Shown here: positions 6,992-16,981 of the stretch, in pieces | How the letters are laid out: the number at the start of each line of letters is the position of its first letter | Numbering within the stretch: position 1 is the first letter of the stretch | Origin: Gimesia chilikensis | Lineage (GTDB): Bacteria > Planctomycetota > Planctomycetia > Planctomycetales > Planctomycetaceae | DNA length: 64,000 nt | Assembly (NCBI RefSeq): GCF_008329715.1 | Contig: NZ_VTSR01000016.1 | Span: forward strand, 1 to 64,000 | Direction: 5' to 3' | Translations under genes and position numbers: made by a program | The notes under the pieces: generated by a model | Databases searched by the model: none | Seen by the model: the letters and a program-made list of their open reading frames with translations, nothing else | Told to the model about the DNA's origin: nothing

Positions 6992-8326
6992 ATGCGATAT
7001 CAATTAACGCTGACCCTGCTGACACTCCTGTTAATCCAAGGCTTTGTCCTCGCAGACGATCCTGCAGAACAGCCGCAGGACAAGCCGATTAAACAGGCAT
7101 CCTTCGCGGCACCGCCACAAGCTTTGAATCCACCAGCGAATGTCACTCCCTCCGAATTAACGATCCGGAAGGCACTCAAAAAGTCCGTTACACTGAAGGC
7201 CGAAAAGAAACCGCTGGCCGACGTGCTGCGTACGCTCTCCCGGGATTTAGGCATTAACGTTTTCGTCGATACTCGGGGTCTGAATGAAGTCGGCATAATC
7301 CCTGAGAATCCCGTCACCATCGAAGTCGAAGGCATCCAGTTAAAGAGCGTGCTCAACCTGATGCTGTCGCCACTGGATCTCGCGTATACCTTCAAAGATG
7401 AAGTCCTCGTCATTACCAGTAAGACGCGGGCCCAGGGCGAGCGCACCACACGCACCTACCCCGTCGCCGATTTAGTAATCCCCATTCCCATGACCGGTCC
7501 GGTTTCCGCTGATGAACCAATTCCGGTCGTCAACAGAAACTCGGTCGACTTCAACTCACTGATCGAAGTCATTGAAGCCTCGGTGCAACCTGTCGATTGG
7601 GAGCGGATCGGTGGCACAGGTTCGATTCGCGCGTTTGATCCCACGATGTGCCTGGTCATCCGGCAGTCGAAAGAGGCGCACCAGGAAATCGAAACACTAC
7701 TCACAGAACTCCGCCGGCAGCGGGATTTTCACGTTTCCGTAGAAACCCGCATCCTGGAAAACCTGCCGGATAAAGCCTGGGAACGTCTGGGCCTCGATCT
7801 GGATGCCAACAGTCTGATGGCCCGCACTCAACAAAACAAAGGTCCGCTGGGGGGAGTCCTGCTCAGCGATGAAGAGGTCAAGTCACTCCTCGAAGCAGCA
7901 CAAAACCACAGCCGCACCAATCTGATCCAGCCGCCTGAGGTCGCTTTGTTGAACGGCTACACCGCCCATGTGACCGAGTATTCGGCGGGAGGTAAGCCGC
8001 ACCCGTTGCAGCGTCCCTTCTATCTGCAGCCGGTGATTTCCGCAGATCGTCGTGAAGTCCGCCTCAACCTGCGGGTCAGCGAACAACAGTCCGAGCCTCA
8101 GCAACTGCAGACCTACGTCACGACCGTCCCCGATGGCAAAGCCGTCCTCATCGAACTCGTCCAGGGAAAGACCAATCAGACAGGAATCCCCGTCACAGAC
8201 AAAGCGGCCGACGCGAAAGTCTTCAAGAAGACCACCGCCAATCAGACGCGCACCTTCCTGCTGCTCCGCCCGAAAATCGTCGTCCAGCAAGAAGAGGAAG
8301 AACCGGTCTCACCTCCCGCGGAATAA
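6992..8326 (+). CDS. Secretin-like (N0/STN domain) exported protein
   Basis: A 444-residue exported protein. A signal peptide at 1-21 (LTLTLLTLLLIQGFVLA) is followed by a linker. An N0/STN-type domain at about 55-145 contains KKPLADVLRTLSRDLGINVF and ENPVTIEVEGIQLKSVLNLM. A second repeat-like domain and a C-terminal beta-rich part (AHVTEYSAGGK, RTFLLLRPKIV) resemble the secretin core region of type II/IV secretion proteins. It is shorter than GspD and lacks convincing N1-N3 repeats. I call it a secretin-related planctomycete protein, not a proven pore. The ATG at 6992 follows AAAGGA. Its 3' end overlaps the convergent M56 gene by 18 bases. Confidence 0.78.
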   Translation: MRYQLTLTLLTLLLIQGFVLADDPAEQPQDKPIKQASFAAPPQALNPPANVTPSELTIRKALKKSVTLKAEKKPLADVLRTLSRDLGINVFVDTRGLNEVGIIPENPVTIEVEGIQLKSVLNLMLSPLDLAYTFKDEVLVITSKTRAQGERTTRTYPVADLVIPIPMTGPVSADEPIPVVNRNSVDFNSLIEVIEASVQPVDWERIGGTGSIRAFDPTMCLVIRQSKEAHQEIETLLTELRRQRDFHVSVETRILENLPDKAWERLGLDLDANSLMARTQQNKGPLGGVLLSDEEVKSLLEAAQNHSRTNLIQPPEVALLNGYTAHVTEYSAGGKPHPLQRPFYLQPVISADRREVRLNLRVSEQQSEPQQLQTYVTTVPDGKAVLIELVQGKTNQTGIPVTDKAADAKVFKKTTANQTRTFLLLRPKIVVQQEEEEPVSPPAE

Positions 8327-11300
8327 ATTCGCTCCCGTCACCAGCCGATTCAGTCCAAACCGACGTCCTTTACGGAAGGCAACCGGGTTCAACTCATCGT
8401 CTCCGGTCGAAACACCGCCCGGCTTCAGACTGTCGTCCTGGACTTCGATCCCCACATATAGAATCCCCGGCGTTCCTTCACGCGTGATGTAGAAGAACGT
8501 CACGGTATCCAGCGGTCTGGCTTGGTTGGTTTCCGGATCGAAGCTCACCAGCAGATCCTGTTGGTTGGCGCGTCCCTCCGCCTGCAGTGCATCGATGGAA
8601 GTCTGGCTCAAGGATTCTTTCCACCGCGACTTGGGTAGCTCCCACGTGCGGAGTCCGATGGGCCGCAGAACAAACTGAGTCTGCCCCTCTTCTCCCTTGA
8701 TTTCGTCCCCCAGCATATCGTAACCCTGCCCAGCCGCCCATTCCCGGATTTCCTTAAACCGGTCCTCTGAAATTTCTTTCTCCCTCCAGCGCTCGGGAAG
8801 TGGCGCAGCCCGTCCCGTATCGAGATCATAAAACACGAGCCCCTCCGGTGCGCTACGAATCGACTGCAGCACCCAGCCGCTCGTACCACTCTTCGTCTTC
8901 AACAGCGCAGAGGACGAAATGGGATCAGTCGCTGCCGGTGCAGGCAACGACGGCAGGTTCACTTGATAAAACGCGGGGTCATCGGTGAGTTCCCGTCCGT
9001 GCTTCTCCCACCACTGCGCCCAACGCTCTGCAACCTGGTGGAACAGCGCCGCTTTGGCCTGTTTCTGACTGGGGAAATCGTACTCATTCAGAAAGATGTG
9101 ATACAGTTCCTGATCACCAAAATTCTGACCGGTCAGCGACTCCAGGGCACCAAAGATTTCACGGACAGGCCGCCCAAATCCATATTCACTGCCTCTGTGT
9201 TGCTGACTCAGGTCGTGCTGTTGCATGAACTTGAGCAGTGCGACATCGGTTTCCCGAATCTGCAAACCCATATCGGAACCGGGGCGAATTAACGTTTTGG
9301 GAATTGCCCGGATCAGGCCGGGAACCGCGCGTTTGTCGCCAATCGCACGCAAGATAAAACCGAGACAGCGGAGCAGCATATCATCCGACGTCTGATCCAG
9401 TTCCGCAACCAGTTCCGGCACGACGTCAGGTCCGAGGGTCGCGATCTTCCGCAGCTGATTGGCCCACTCATCGCTGAACCTGTCCGATCCTGAGTTCATC
9501 TCCTTGAGTTCCGCCAGTAGTTTTCCAACGGATTTATTGGAAGGCAACTTTGCCTCATCCTCCTCGGTAGCGGTAGGTGGGGACTGTTTTCGATTATCAA
9601 ACATTGCGGCTCTCATTAACTTACTCCGCAACATCAGATCCGGGTCAGGAACCTGCGGCTTCTCCGCCAGCTCACCGATGACAATATCACGGTGCACAGT
9701 CTGACCATCGCCGACTTTCAGATAACCCGGGGTAGAGCTCCCGTTCATCAGGTAAATGTAGTTACGTCCCGGCGCCACATGCAGACGATAGGTTCCATCC
9801 GCCTGCACTCTGGTGCTAGTGACTGCGGCCCCGGTCATCGGTCGCGCCGGACCGTAATGGGCCACATACATCTTCCGTTTGTCGCCATCAATAGGCTGGT
9901 CCGTCGCCGGATCTATCACTTTCCCGGTCACATAGCCACCCCGGACCATTTGAATATCCTTTCCCGTCTGCCGCTGTCCCTCCGTCACTTTCAGGGCTTT
10001 GATCGCCAGGGGCATCCGCTCCGGTGCGACGGCCCAGATATTGTAATAATCGTTCGTCATGCGGAGTTTATAGTTACCGTTGGCATCCGTCCTGGTTGTG
10101 AAACCACCATATCGGGCGATCCCTTGCGCATGAACCTCAACATCGGCCAGCGGCTCTCCCGTCACCAGATCAACCACCTGCCCTTCCACAATTGCCGGGG
10201 GATGCAATGTAACATCAACAGTTTGCGGAAGCTGCGAATAAGACCCGATTGTGATCGGATAATCTGCATGATGCACCCGGAACAAACATCGCGTGTCCGT
10301 GTACCCTTTTTTGTTCGACGGGGACTTTGTGTTCGACTTATCTGAATTCCAGGCAGCCAGATCCTTAATGGTGTACCGCCCCTGGCTGTCGGTTTTGGCC
10401 ATACGGACTCCCGGTATCGGATACTGATCTGACTGCAGCGTGACCACCGCATCAGCAACCGGGTTTCCGTTCTCATCGGTAATCGTACCGCTCAAGGCAG
10501 CCGTGTCTGATTTCATACGCAGAGATATTTTAGATCGACGGTACTCTGGCCACATCGACCACATCGCCGACGAATAACCAGCCTTGGTGGCAACCATGGT
10601 CAGGCGGCCTCCCGCACCAGGCATCTGCACATCTTTAAATGTAAACTGACCACGGTCGTCAATGGTTGTCTCCCCCTGAAAGACAGGCTTGGCATACCCT
10701 TCGGGATAACGATAAAGCTTTACCGTCGCCCCCGGTTCGCCGGTTCCGGTGAGCGTCTCTTTGACGCCCTGAGCCTGCTCACTCTCCTGGACCTGCACTG
10801 CCTGTGGCTGGTCTTTAGCCTCCGTCGGCTGTTCCTGGGCGCGACTGATGCGCACCACTCCCAGGAGAACCACCATCGCGACCGCCGTCGTCAGCATGCT
10901 GCCCGCCTGCCAGCGGTTCAATCCCCTGCTGGTCCGGTTGCGACTCACGGCTTCAATTCGTTTGCGCACCTGTGATCGACGGGCCATCGCCAGGGCAGCA
11001 CTCCTGTTCTGCGCTGCCACGCGTAACGCCAGCCCCGCCAGCAGACGCCCATACAATTTGTCATCCCCCAGGTAGCCGGCGGCTTTTAAATCGCACAGTT
11101 CATCGCAGGCGTCCGCATGCACGACGCGGGTTCTCCACATCAGCGGATGGAACCAGAGCAGGATCTGTAACAGCGTAAATAGATGATGCCAGCGCAGGTC
11201 GTTCCCCCGGCAGTGGGCAATCTCATGCGCCAGTGACGCCTGTAACTCCTGACGTTCCGCAGCAGCGCATTGCTGCACCGGTATCAATACCCCGGGCCGC

Positions 11301-12008
11301 CATGCCCCTACGATAAAGGGAGTTTGCACTTCCTCACTGCAACGCACATCAATCGATTTCAGATATCCGAGCTGTGCAGCAATCGCATCAGCCTGATCCT
11401 GAATTTCGGCAGGCACCGGTGTCGCACGTCGATAGAGTGCCACGAGACTGAGCACGCCGCCCAACCAGCTCAATGTGAGCAGCGCCACACCGAAGGCCCA
11501 GGTAACACATACATAGCCCAACAAACCAGTGGGAAACCAACCCGCTGTCCATGCCGTCTCCTGAGTTACCGTATCCTCAAGAATAGACGCCTGCGTGGCG
11601 GCGGTGTCTTCTATTGGCGGCCGTTCATTCAGCGGCATTAACCCTCTGTCAGAAAGTTCAACCTCCCGGGATGAGGGACCACTCACAGGCACAGTCAGCT
11701 CTATGGCAGCAGCCGTTTCGTTCAGATCAGGAGGTTCGACGACCTCATCCACTTCCATAACAGGGGAGGCGGCAGGCAGCAGTGCCAGCTGCAGTCGGTA
11801 AGGAAGCAGACTCAAGACCGTCACGAAGATCAGACTGACCGCCGTCATCCGCCAGAGTAAAATTCGCAGCCGGGGATTCCAGCGGTTGCAGGCACAGTGA
11901 CAGAGCCAGGCCACCATCAGAATCAACGTCAATCGAATCAGAATCAGCAGGGCACTATTTGATAAAGCATCACTGCTGCCCATCAACCAGTTCAAGGTGG
12001 ATGACATC
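8309..12008 (-). CDS. BlaR1/MecR1-like M56 peptidase sensor with long extracytoplasmic region
   Basis: A 1232-residue protein. The N-terminal third is an M56 membrane metallopeptidase: helices at about 18-40, 50-75 and 160-190, zinc motif HEIAH at 261-265, and a conserved PFIVGAWRPGVLIP segment. A membrane helix near 370-390 ends this part. Next come about four Ig-like or carboxypeptidase regulatory-like repeats (for example GTITDENGNPVADAVVTLQS). A mixed C-terminal region resembles no penicillin-binding sensor I recognise. BlaR1 is normally about 600 residues, so the sensor half is unusual. ATG 12008 follows GGGAGG and lies 16 bases after the BlaI-like stop, so the two form a regulatory pair. 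The signal is probably not a beta-lactam. Confidence 0.88.
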
Positions 12009-12024
12009 TTCGCCTCCCGAATCA

Positions 12025-12384
12025 TTATTGCTGGGGATCATCTGCCAGCCGTTTGAGTTCCAGTAACTCATCCTGGCTCAGCTTCTCTGCGCGAATCAGA
12101 TCTAGAATGAGTTTCCTGGCGGAACCTTCGCAGTAAGCATCGACTATCTGACGAATCGTCGAACGAAACGCCGCTTTGCGACGCGTGATCGCCTTGTAAT
12201 AGTAAGCCTTACCGACCTTGCGACGTGAGATGTGCCCCTTCTCAACGAGGATCGCAAGGTAGGAACGCAGCGCTGGATTTTTGATCGGCTCCGGAAAAAG
12301 TTCCTGCAACTCACTTGGCTTCAGCTCACCCTGTTCCCACAGGATCTGCATCACAGCAAGTTCGCCTGGTGTAAAACGCGACAT
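12025..12384 (-). CDS. BlaI/MecI/CopY-family repressor
   Basis: A 119-residue winged-helix repressor. MSRFTPGELAVMQILWEQGE opens the domain, and the HTH continues through PSELQELFPEPIKNPALRSY. The wing includes KGHISRRKVGKAYYYKAI, and the C-terminal helix serves dimerisation and would be cut by the partner protease. The preferred start at 12384 follows AGAGGAGGAAG. An operator-like palindrome lies over its own -10 box, so autoregulation is likely. In the BlaI/BlaR1 scheme the membrane protease downstream senses a signal and triggers repressor cleavage. Here the regulon beyond the pair itself is unknown. Confidence 0.93.
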   Translation of the reverse strand: MSRFTPGELAVMQILWEQGELKPSELQELFPEPIKNPALRSYLAILVEKGHISRRKVGKAYYYKAITRRKAAFRSTIRQIVDAYCEGSARKLILDLIRAEKLSQDELLELKRLADDPQQ

Positions 12385-12400
12385 CGGACTTCCTCCTCTA

Positions 12401-12437
12401 ATGTGCAGATAATACTGCACATTGATCGCGCTGGCAA
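12401..12437 (-). promoter_or_regulatory. BlaI-type operator overlapping the blaI-blaR1-like promoter
   Basis: On the minus strand TTGCCA (12437-12432), 17 bases, then TATTAT (12414-12409) form a promoter. The -10 is exactly the spacer of a perfect palindrome, ATGTGCAG-TATTAT-CTGCACAT (12401-12422). A repressor bound there would block polymerase, as BlaI does at bla/mec operators. Confidence 0.85.
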
Positions 12438-12609
12438 GCTTTTTCTTGAGAGAATCATCACCAGCTCAAGAATACAGCTTGATTATCCGCACGATCCACG
12501 AGTCAGGCGGAGCGCCCTTAATCGCTGCATCTCTCCAGGTCAGGTTGATTCAGGGCAAACGAGAAACTTGAAGACTGGCTCGACGAGAACAACATGACAG
12601 CATAGCCAC

Positions 12610-13677
12610 TCAATACTGAGAACTGCTTCTGCTCCGCTGGTCGCCACCATTCCAGGTCAGCGATTCCGCGTAGATTTCCTGGTTGATGTTCTCACTCACG
12701 AACGTCACGCGACCGTCAACCCACAGCATGTTCACACCGCCCGTGTGGCGGGAATTGGGAGCCGGCATCAGCCCCTCCGATCCCCCCGCGGGATGCGACA
12801 CAGCCGCGTTGATCCCGTAGCGTTCCAGGTCGGTGGAAATAATCTTCAACGAAGTCGGCGACGCCGTGTCGTTACCGGCCGACGATTCCCCTTCCAGCCA
12901 GATCCCGTCATCACCAATGCCGAACGCAACCCGACACAACCCGGGATTGCCGGAGACTGGCGTACTGTTACCGGAATAGATTACCGCTTCTCCCAGATTC
13001 CCGGCATAGATGTTTTCGGTCATCGCCACCGTATTCGAAGTGCCGTCACCCACGTTGACGCCCGAGATATTCACCGGCTTGTCAGACCAGAACATCCCCG
13101 TACCCCATCCGCCGTCAGCCGTCTCCGAATCATGGCGGTTGGACGCGATCACACTGAAGGGAACGCTCGGAAGCGAATAACCGGGCTTTTGAATAAATCC
13201 AGGTGCAATCGGCGTCCCGTTAATCGAACTGCGCCCCGCATAACCAAAGTTGACCACGTACGTCAGCTGCCCCGGCTTGCCTGACGCAGACCCGTCATCG
13301 GGGCACGTATAAACGGGAATCGAAACCGTACTCAAATCGTAAGTCGGCGTCTGCTTCAAGGCCTCATACACGGTTCCCTGTTCGACGTAAGGCAGCAGGA
13401 TGACCGCCCACGAACGATACTCGCCCGGGTCCCCCTCGTGGATTCCAATCATCGGAAAGTCGCCGTCGTAAGTCGAAGCAAAACTATGCAGCGCGATTCC
13501 GAGTTGCTTGAGATGATTCTTACACTGAGTCCGTCGTGCGGCGGCACGCGCCTGCTGCACCGCAGGCAACAGCAGCGAAACCAGCATTCCAATAATTGCG
13601 ATCACGACCAGCAGTTCAATCAGGGTGAAACCACCCCGACGCCGCACACCGTTCTTCTGTTTGTGATAAGCGATCAT
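12610..13677 (-). CDS. DUF1559 pseudopilin-like protein
   Basis: A 355-residue protein with a type IV prepilin-like N-terminus: RRRGGFTLIELLVVIAIIGM, where peptidase cleavage would fall between Gly and Phe, followed by one long hydrophobic helix. The remainder is a DUF1559 domain with AARRTQCKNHLKQLGIALHSF and the C-terminal signature HTGGVNMLWVDGRVTFVSENI. Such proteins are highly expanded in planctomycetes and probably assemble into or decorate envelope structures. ATG 13677 follows GGAGG; a longer in-frame extension has no ribosome site and would bury the prepilin leader. The promoter at 13847 carries twin palindromes. Confidence 0.9.
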   Translation of the reverse strand: MIAYHKQKNGVRRRGGFTLIELLVVIAIIGMLVSLLLPAVQQARAAARRTQCKNHLKQLGIALHSFASTYDGDFPMIGIHEGDPGEYRSWAVILLPYVEQGTVYEALKQTPTYDLSTVSIPVYTCPDDGSASGKPGQLTYVVNFGYAGRSSINGTPIAPGFIQKPGYSLPSVPFSVIASNRHDSETADGGWGTGMFWSDKPVNISGVNVGDGTSNTVAMTENIYAGNLGEAVIYSGNSTPVSGNPGLCRVAFGIGDDGIWLEGESSAGNDTASPTSLKIISTDLERYGINAAVSHPAGGSEGLMPAPNSRHTGGVNMLWVDGRVTFVSENINQEIYAESLTWNGGDQRSRSSSQY

Positions 13678-13846
13678 CGATCCCCTCCAGGTATGTATTC
13701 GACCAGATAATTCAACAGCAATCGGGTCTGACCTGGAGCGTGCGCACATCGCATCCTCCAGGTGTCCGCCTTGAAATACCGATGGGTGAGGGCGACGCCA
13801 GCCGCCAATCCGAAAATCGGCAACTATAAAAATGACCCGGAACGAA

Positions 13847-13886
13847 ACTATACTGGAGAACATGTTGGCGTACAATCAAACATGTT
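13847..13886 (-). promoter_or_regulatory. Promoter of the DUF1559 gene with two AACATGTT palindromes
   Basis: On the minus strand TTGTAC (13875-13870), 17 bases, TATAGT (13852-13847). The perfect palindrome AACATGTT occurs in the spacer (13859-13866) and again just upstream of -35 (13879-13886), 20 bases apart, about two helical turns. This arrangement suggests a dimeric regulator bound at both. Confidence 0.55.
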
Positions 13887-14082
13887 AATATTGGATAAAT
13901 TTAGTGTTCAAAATGACAAAATGACGTAGTTGATAAGACCGGAGCCTGTCATTTTTCAGGCAGCAAACCAGCACACTTCACTGAGGATCTGCGACCCGGC
14001 GGTTCCTGACTGAACTTCAGCGACACCGGCCGGGCCTACGATTTTCATCGATTCAGATCCGCATTCTGCTGAATGCCGCCTG
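13887..14082. other. Intergenic, nothing recognised
   Basis: No coding or RNA feature is convincing between the DUF1559 promoter and the stop of the next minus-strand gene. Confidence 0.5.
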
Positions 14083-14562
14083 TTACCGCTCTGACTCGTG
14101 ATGCCACCAGCCACTGGGTTTGTTCGCGTCTTCTCCTGCGAACATCCTGCTGTTGGAACTTAGTTCGTCGGTGAACAGGTCAGACAAAGGGGCAGGCACG
14201 ATACTGCAACCGTAGCAGCGCGTCACCTTATCGTGACACTCGGTTATCGTATCAGGCACCTTCAGCAGCAGGCGACTGCCCATCTTGAGTAGCGTATGAA
14301 CGCAGTAGGCACGCAACACGATACTCTCATCCTGCAGATGATCGTAGAGTGCCTGCTCGGTTTCCGGATGCTCATACACAAGCCAGTCGGCCAGTTGAGA
14401 TCCCAGCGGAATCTCTTTCATGCCAATGGGCCCCGGTCCGCGGTACAGTGCCGGCAGGGATCGCCAGACAGCAATAATCCGCGTAAAAGCCTCATCCAGC
14501 GGTAGTGATCGATACTCGTCAAGACGCTCATCATTAGTAATGAATCTGGGAACTCTTCGCAT
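14083..14562 (-). CDS. Hypothetical protein, possibly HEAT-like
   Basis: A 159-residue protein of unrecognised family. The middle (HPETEQALYDHLQDESIVLR, then AYCVHTLLKMG) reads like one or two HEAT-type helix pairs. The C-terminal third has scattered cysteines and ends polar. The start at 14562 follows AGGAGATTAT. It opens a 6-kb run of small minus-strand genes that resemble a mixed immunity-gene array, and the helical repeat content would suit such a binding role. That is inference only. Confidence 0.65.
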   Translation of the reverse strand: MRRVPRFITNDERLDEYRSLPLDEAFTRIIAVWRSLPALYRGPGPIGMKEIPLGSQLADWLVYEHPETEQALYDHLQDESIVLRAYCVHTLLKMGSRLLLKVPDTITECHDKVTRCYGCSIVPAPLSDLFTDELSSNSRMFAGEDANKPSGWWHHESER

Positions 14563-14816
14563 AATAATCTCCTGTTTAAATAAAAAGACTCACTTCAAAT
14601 CCCTGAAACATTCAGGGAACACAATGGGGGGGTAGAATCGGCAGACTTTTGTCGAAGAGACAATGAGCCAGGACCATCCAGAGAAGGGGTAGAAACTCAA
14701 AGGGAGGAGATCGCTCGTGCGCGAGACAGGACCTCTGAAATAACTCCCGCGGCCGGGTTAAAGAGCAGCATTGAGTCACACGACGGAAAAAAACTGCGTC
14801 GCGCGTACCTGATGCT

Positions 14817-15320
14817 TCAGCCGTCTATGATCCCCAGCGCCCGATGTAGCACGGCGCTGTGATTTCCTGCATACGTCTCTGCGCAGGCCAGCATGTCGGA
14901 ATAATCGATCTGCTCATCGAGTGCCTGGATGCCATCACAGGCGGCATCCCATTTATCACCATGCAGTTTCTCGAAACTCGTGATGGCGAATTCGTCGAGC
15001 CCTGACCGATCCTCCTGGATCGCGTCATGAGTCATTCCGGCCTCATCCGCAACCGCAAGAATTTTTTCAAGCAGTGTCGCCTGAGATTGAGCGCCAATCG
15101 TCTGCAATGCGGTAATGGTTTCACGCATATACCTGCCGCTACTGTTGCCGATGAAATTATCGATCCCATTCATGGCAACTTCAGTATCAAAGTCCAGGAT
15201 GAGCATCAGCACCGCCACCGGGTCCGCAGCATTACAGATCCGACCATCCTCGCGCATCTCGGAAAGCGGCGGTTCGTAGATTCTGGTAGAAAGCTCACCC
15301 AGCAATTCCTCTGGTGTCAT
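14817..15320 (-). CDS. DUF4375 (DMP19-like) protein
   Basis: A 167-residue, mainly helical acidic protein of the DUF4375/DMP19 group. The diagnostic segment is DTEVAMNGIDNFIGNSSGRY (family form N-G-G-F-x-x-F-x-N-x-x-G), followed by a long helix (ETITALQTIGAQSQATLLEK). Members are frequent in bacterial immunity-protein loci, and DMP19 in Neisseria is a DNA mimic. The high acidic content (EEAGMTHDAI, DEQIDYSDM) fits a mimic or toxin neutraliser, but no cognate toxin is visible. No strong ribosome site precedes the ATG. Confidence 0.8.
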   Translation of the reverse strand: MTPEELLGELSTRIYEPPLSEMREDGRICNAADPVAVLMLILDFDTEVAMNGIDNFIGNSSGRYMRETITALQTIGAQSQATLLEKILAVADEAGMTHDAIQEDRSGLDEFAITSFEKLHGDKWDAACDGIQALDEQIDYSDMLACAETYAGNHSAVLHRALGIIDG

Positions 15321-15408
15321 GCTCGCTTCTCACTCAAACTGAATAGGACGTCAGTTACCGATCTGCATAATGCTGAATTACCTGTTTCGCAATCCGCTCC
15401 CCCTGGAA

Positions 15409-16044
15409 TCACCATTCATCATCATCTTCAGCGTCGTACTCATCTTCATAATCGTACTCGGCCTCTGACTCTTCGGCGGCAAACATCACATCCGTACGCA
15501 ACACATACTTGCGGCCCCGCGTCACCGGTTCGCCTTTATGATGAATCGCATGCTCAAAGAACAACGCCATTCCCTGTTGCGGGACGACTTTAAATTCATC
15601 GAACATTTCCTCGGAATAGGAATCCTCGAAAGAGGTCTCTCCCCCTGCAAAGTCATCATTCAGATAGATGATCAGCGTCAGATAGCTCTGCTCGCCGTTA
15701 TCGCGTTCGAACGGAAAGTCCTGGTGCCAGTTGAACTGCTGCCCGGGATCGTAGCGATAGAAACGTAACATTTCGTTAACGCCGATCGCCGACCGGTCGT
15801 CATACTGATACGGCACGAAATCGCTGGCCCGTTCCCACAGCCACGCGGCGATTTCTTCGTTCTGAAACATCACCCGCTCATTATTGCGAAGATCCTTCCG
15901 CAGCACCTGGCCCCGCGGGCTGGAGACCAGTGCATCTTCGTAGCCAAAATCTTCGCTGATGCGAATGTACTTCTGGCACTCCTCGGGGGTTAAAAAATTC
16001 TCGACAGTGAAAACAGAGTCATTGAGCCAGTTTTCTTCAGGCAT
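15409..16044 (-). CDS. 2OG-Fe(II) oxygenase (prolyl hydroxylase-like)
   Basis: A 211-residue 2-oxoglutarate/Fe(II) dioxygenase. The iron triad is visible as His and Asp in FNWHQDFPF and a distal His in FFEHAIHHKGEPV. The 2OG-binding Arg follows in RKYVLRTDVMF. The N-terminus (FTVENFLTPEECQKYIRISE) is typical of the P4H-like branch. The last 20 residues are almost all acidic (DYEDEYDAEDDDEW). It would hydroxylate a protein or small molecule; the substrate is unknown. I chose the ATG at 16044, nine bases before the end of the upstream gene, so the two are probably co-transcribed. Confidence 0.88.
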   Translation of the reverse strand: MPEENWLNDSVFTVENFLTPEECQKYIRISEDFGYEDALVSSPRGQVLRKDLRNNERVMFQNEEIAAWLWERASDFVPYQYDDRSAIGVNEMLRFYRYDPGQQFNWHQDFPFERDNGEQSYLTLIIYLNDDFAGGETSFEDSYSEEMFDEFKVVPQQGMALFFEHAIHHKGEPVTRGRKYVLRTDVMFAAEESEAEYDYEDEYDAEDDDEW

Positions 16045-16052
16045 GCAGCAGA

Positions 16053-16478
16053 TTACCCTTCGGATGTGAGTTGTTTCTGTTCCTGGTACCACGGTTCCGT
16101 AATCTCGATGGCGGAGATCACCAGCTGACAGAGATCCGCCGGCGGACCTTGAGATTCGGAACCATATTGGAATTTACAGACGGATTCCTCTCCGTCCCCG
16201 TTCATAAAGCCCACCGTAAGACAACAGGTTTTGCCCTGGGGTTCAGGATCGGCGTAGCCCCCCTCCCATTCTGTGGTTTCGGGCTGGATCCGCGACTTCA
16301 GTGCCTCGAACATTTCAGACGACGGTTGATCGATGAAGAGCTGCTTTTCAGTATTGTCTTCAGAACCGGTCCCCATCCGGTTGACCGTCCCGTCTGCAGT
16401 CAGCAGGAGGAAAAGCACCTGTTCGTCTGCGACATGCATCGTGATAAAGATACCGTTGACGTCTTCAGCAGCAAACAT
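16053..16478 (-). CDS. Hypothetical protein
   Basis: A 141-residue acidic protein of unknown family. It starts MFAAEDVNGIFITMHVADEQ and contains two beta-rich segments (VLFLLLTADGTVNRMG, KTCCLTVGFMNGDGEE). The ATG at 16478 follows AGAGGAGA at seven bases, which is why I prefer it to an upstream in-frame ATG. It directly precedes the 2OG oxygenase gene on the same strand. A single-domain binding protein, such as an immunity protein, would fit, but nothing in the sequence proves this. Confidence 0.65.
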   Translation of the reverse strand: MFAAEDVNGIFITMHVADEQVLFLLLTADGTVNRMGTGSEDNTEKQLFIDQPSSEMFEALKSRIQPETTEWEGGYADPEPQGKTCCLTVGFMNGDGEESVCKFQYGSESQGPPADLCQLVISAIEITEPWYQEQKQLTSEG

Positions 16479-16645
16479 GAGGGAGTCTCCTCTGACAAGA
16501 CAGCATGCACTGAACGAAATGCGAACTGATTCATTCATTAACGACAGGGTGAGTGTAATTTTGTCTATTCGCGAGCCATTGTCAAGTGAATACGCTCTTC
16601 GTCGTTATGACGAACGCAGATCTCACCTTGAATTCAGACAGACCT

Positions 16646-16951
16646 TCATACATCAGCGTCATCGGAACGCAGCACAAACGTAATTCTGGAGTGCGTATCG
16701 TCCTCAGGGTTTTGCCACTCACTCACCCGCAGCAGGTACCCTGCTTTTTCCAGCGCCTCAAGATCTGAGAATTGCATGCTGTCCAGAATCACGCTTGGTA
16801 AATGCTGGCCAGCCGCTGCCAGCCAGTGATATTGTCCATACGGCAGAAAGCCCAGGTACTCTGTTTCATAAGTGAATTCCTGCGCCGCCTGACCGTCGAG
16901 CGCAGACTGCAGTCGCTCCAGTAAATCGAGTTGTGGTCTGGTTAATTCCAT
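16646..16951 (-). CDS. Hypothetical protein (parent of the fragment at 18370)
   Basis: A 101-residue protein of unknown family, starting MELTRPQLDLLERLQSALDG and containing aromatic stretches (YLGFLPYGQYHWLAA). It lacks a clear ribosome site, with ATTTCATT before the ATG. Its first 14 codons are duplicated at 18424-18466 with one substitution in 43 bases, where a truncated copy runs to an early stop. It lies 30 bases downstream of the 174-residue hypothetical gene and is probably co-transcribed with it. Confidence 0.65.
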   Translation of the reverse strand: MELTRPQLDLLERLQSALDGQAAQEFTYETEYLGFLPYGQYHWLAAAGQHLPSVILDSMQFSDLEALEKAGYLLRVSEWQNPEDDTHSRITFVLRSDDADV

Positions 16952-16981
16952 AATGAAATCGAGTAGAAAGTTTTTTACTCA

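Noticed and set aside
13678-13875. Longer start for the DUF1559 pseudopilin
   Set aside because: It lacks a ribosome site, overlaps the promoter and would hide the prepilin leader behind unrelated residues.
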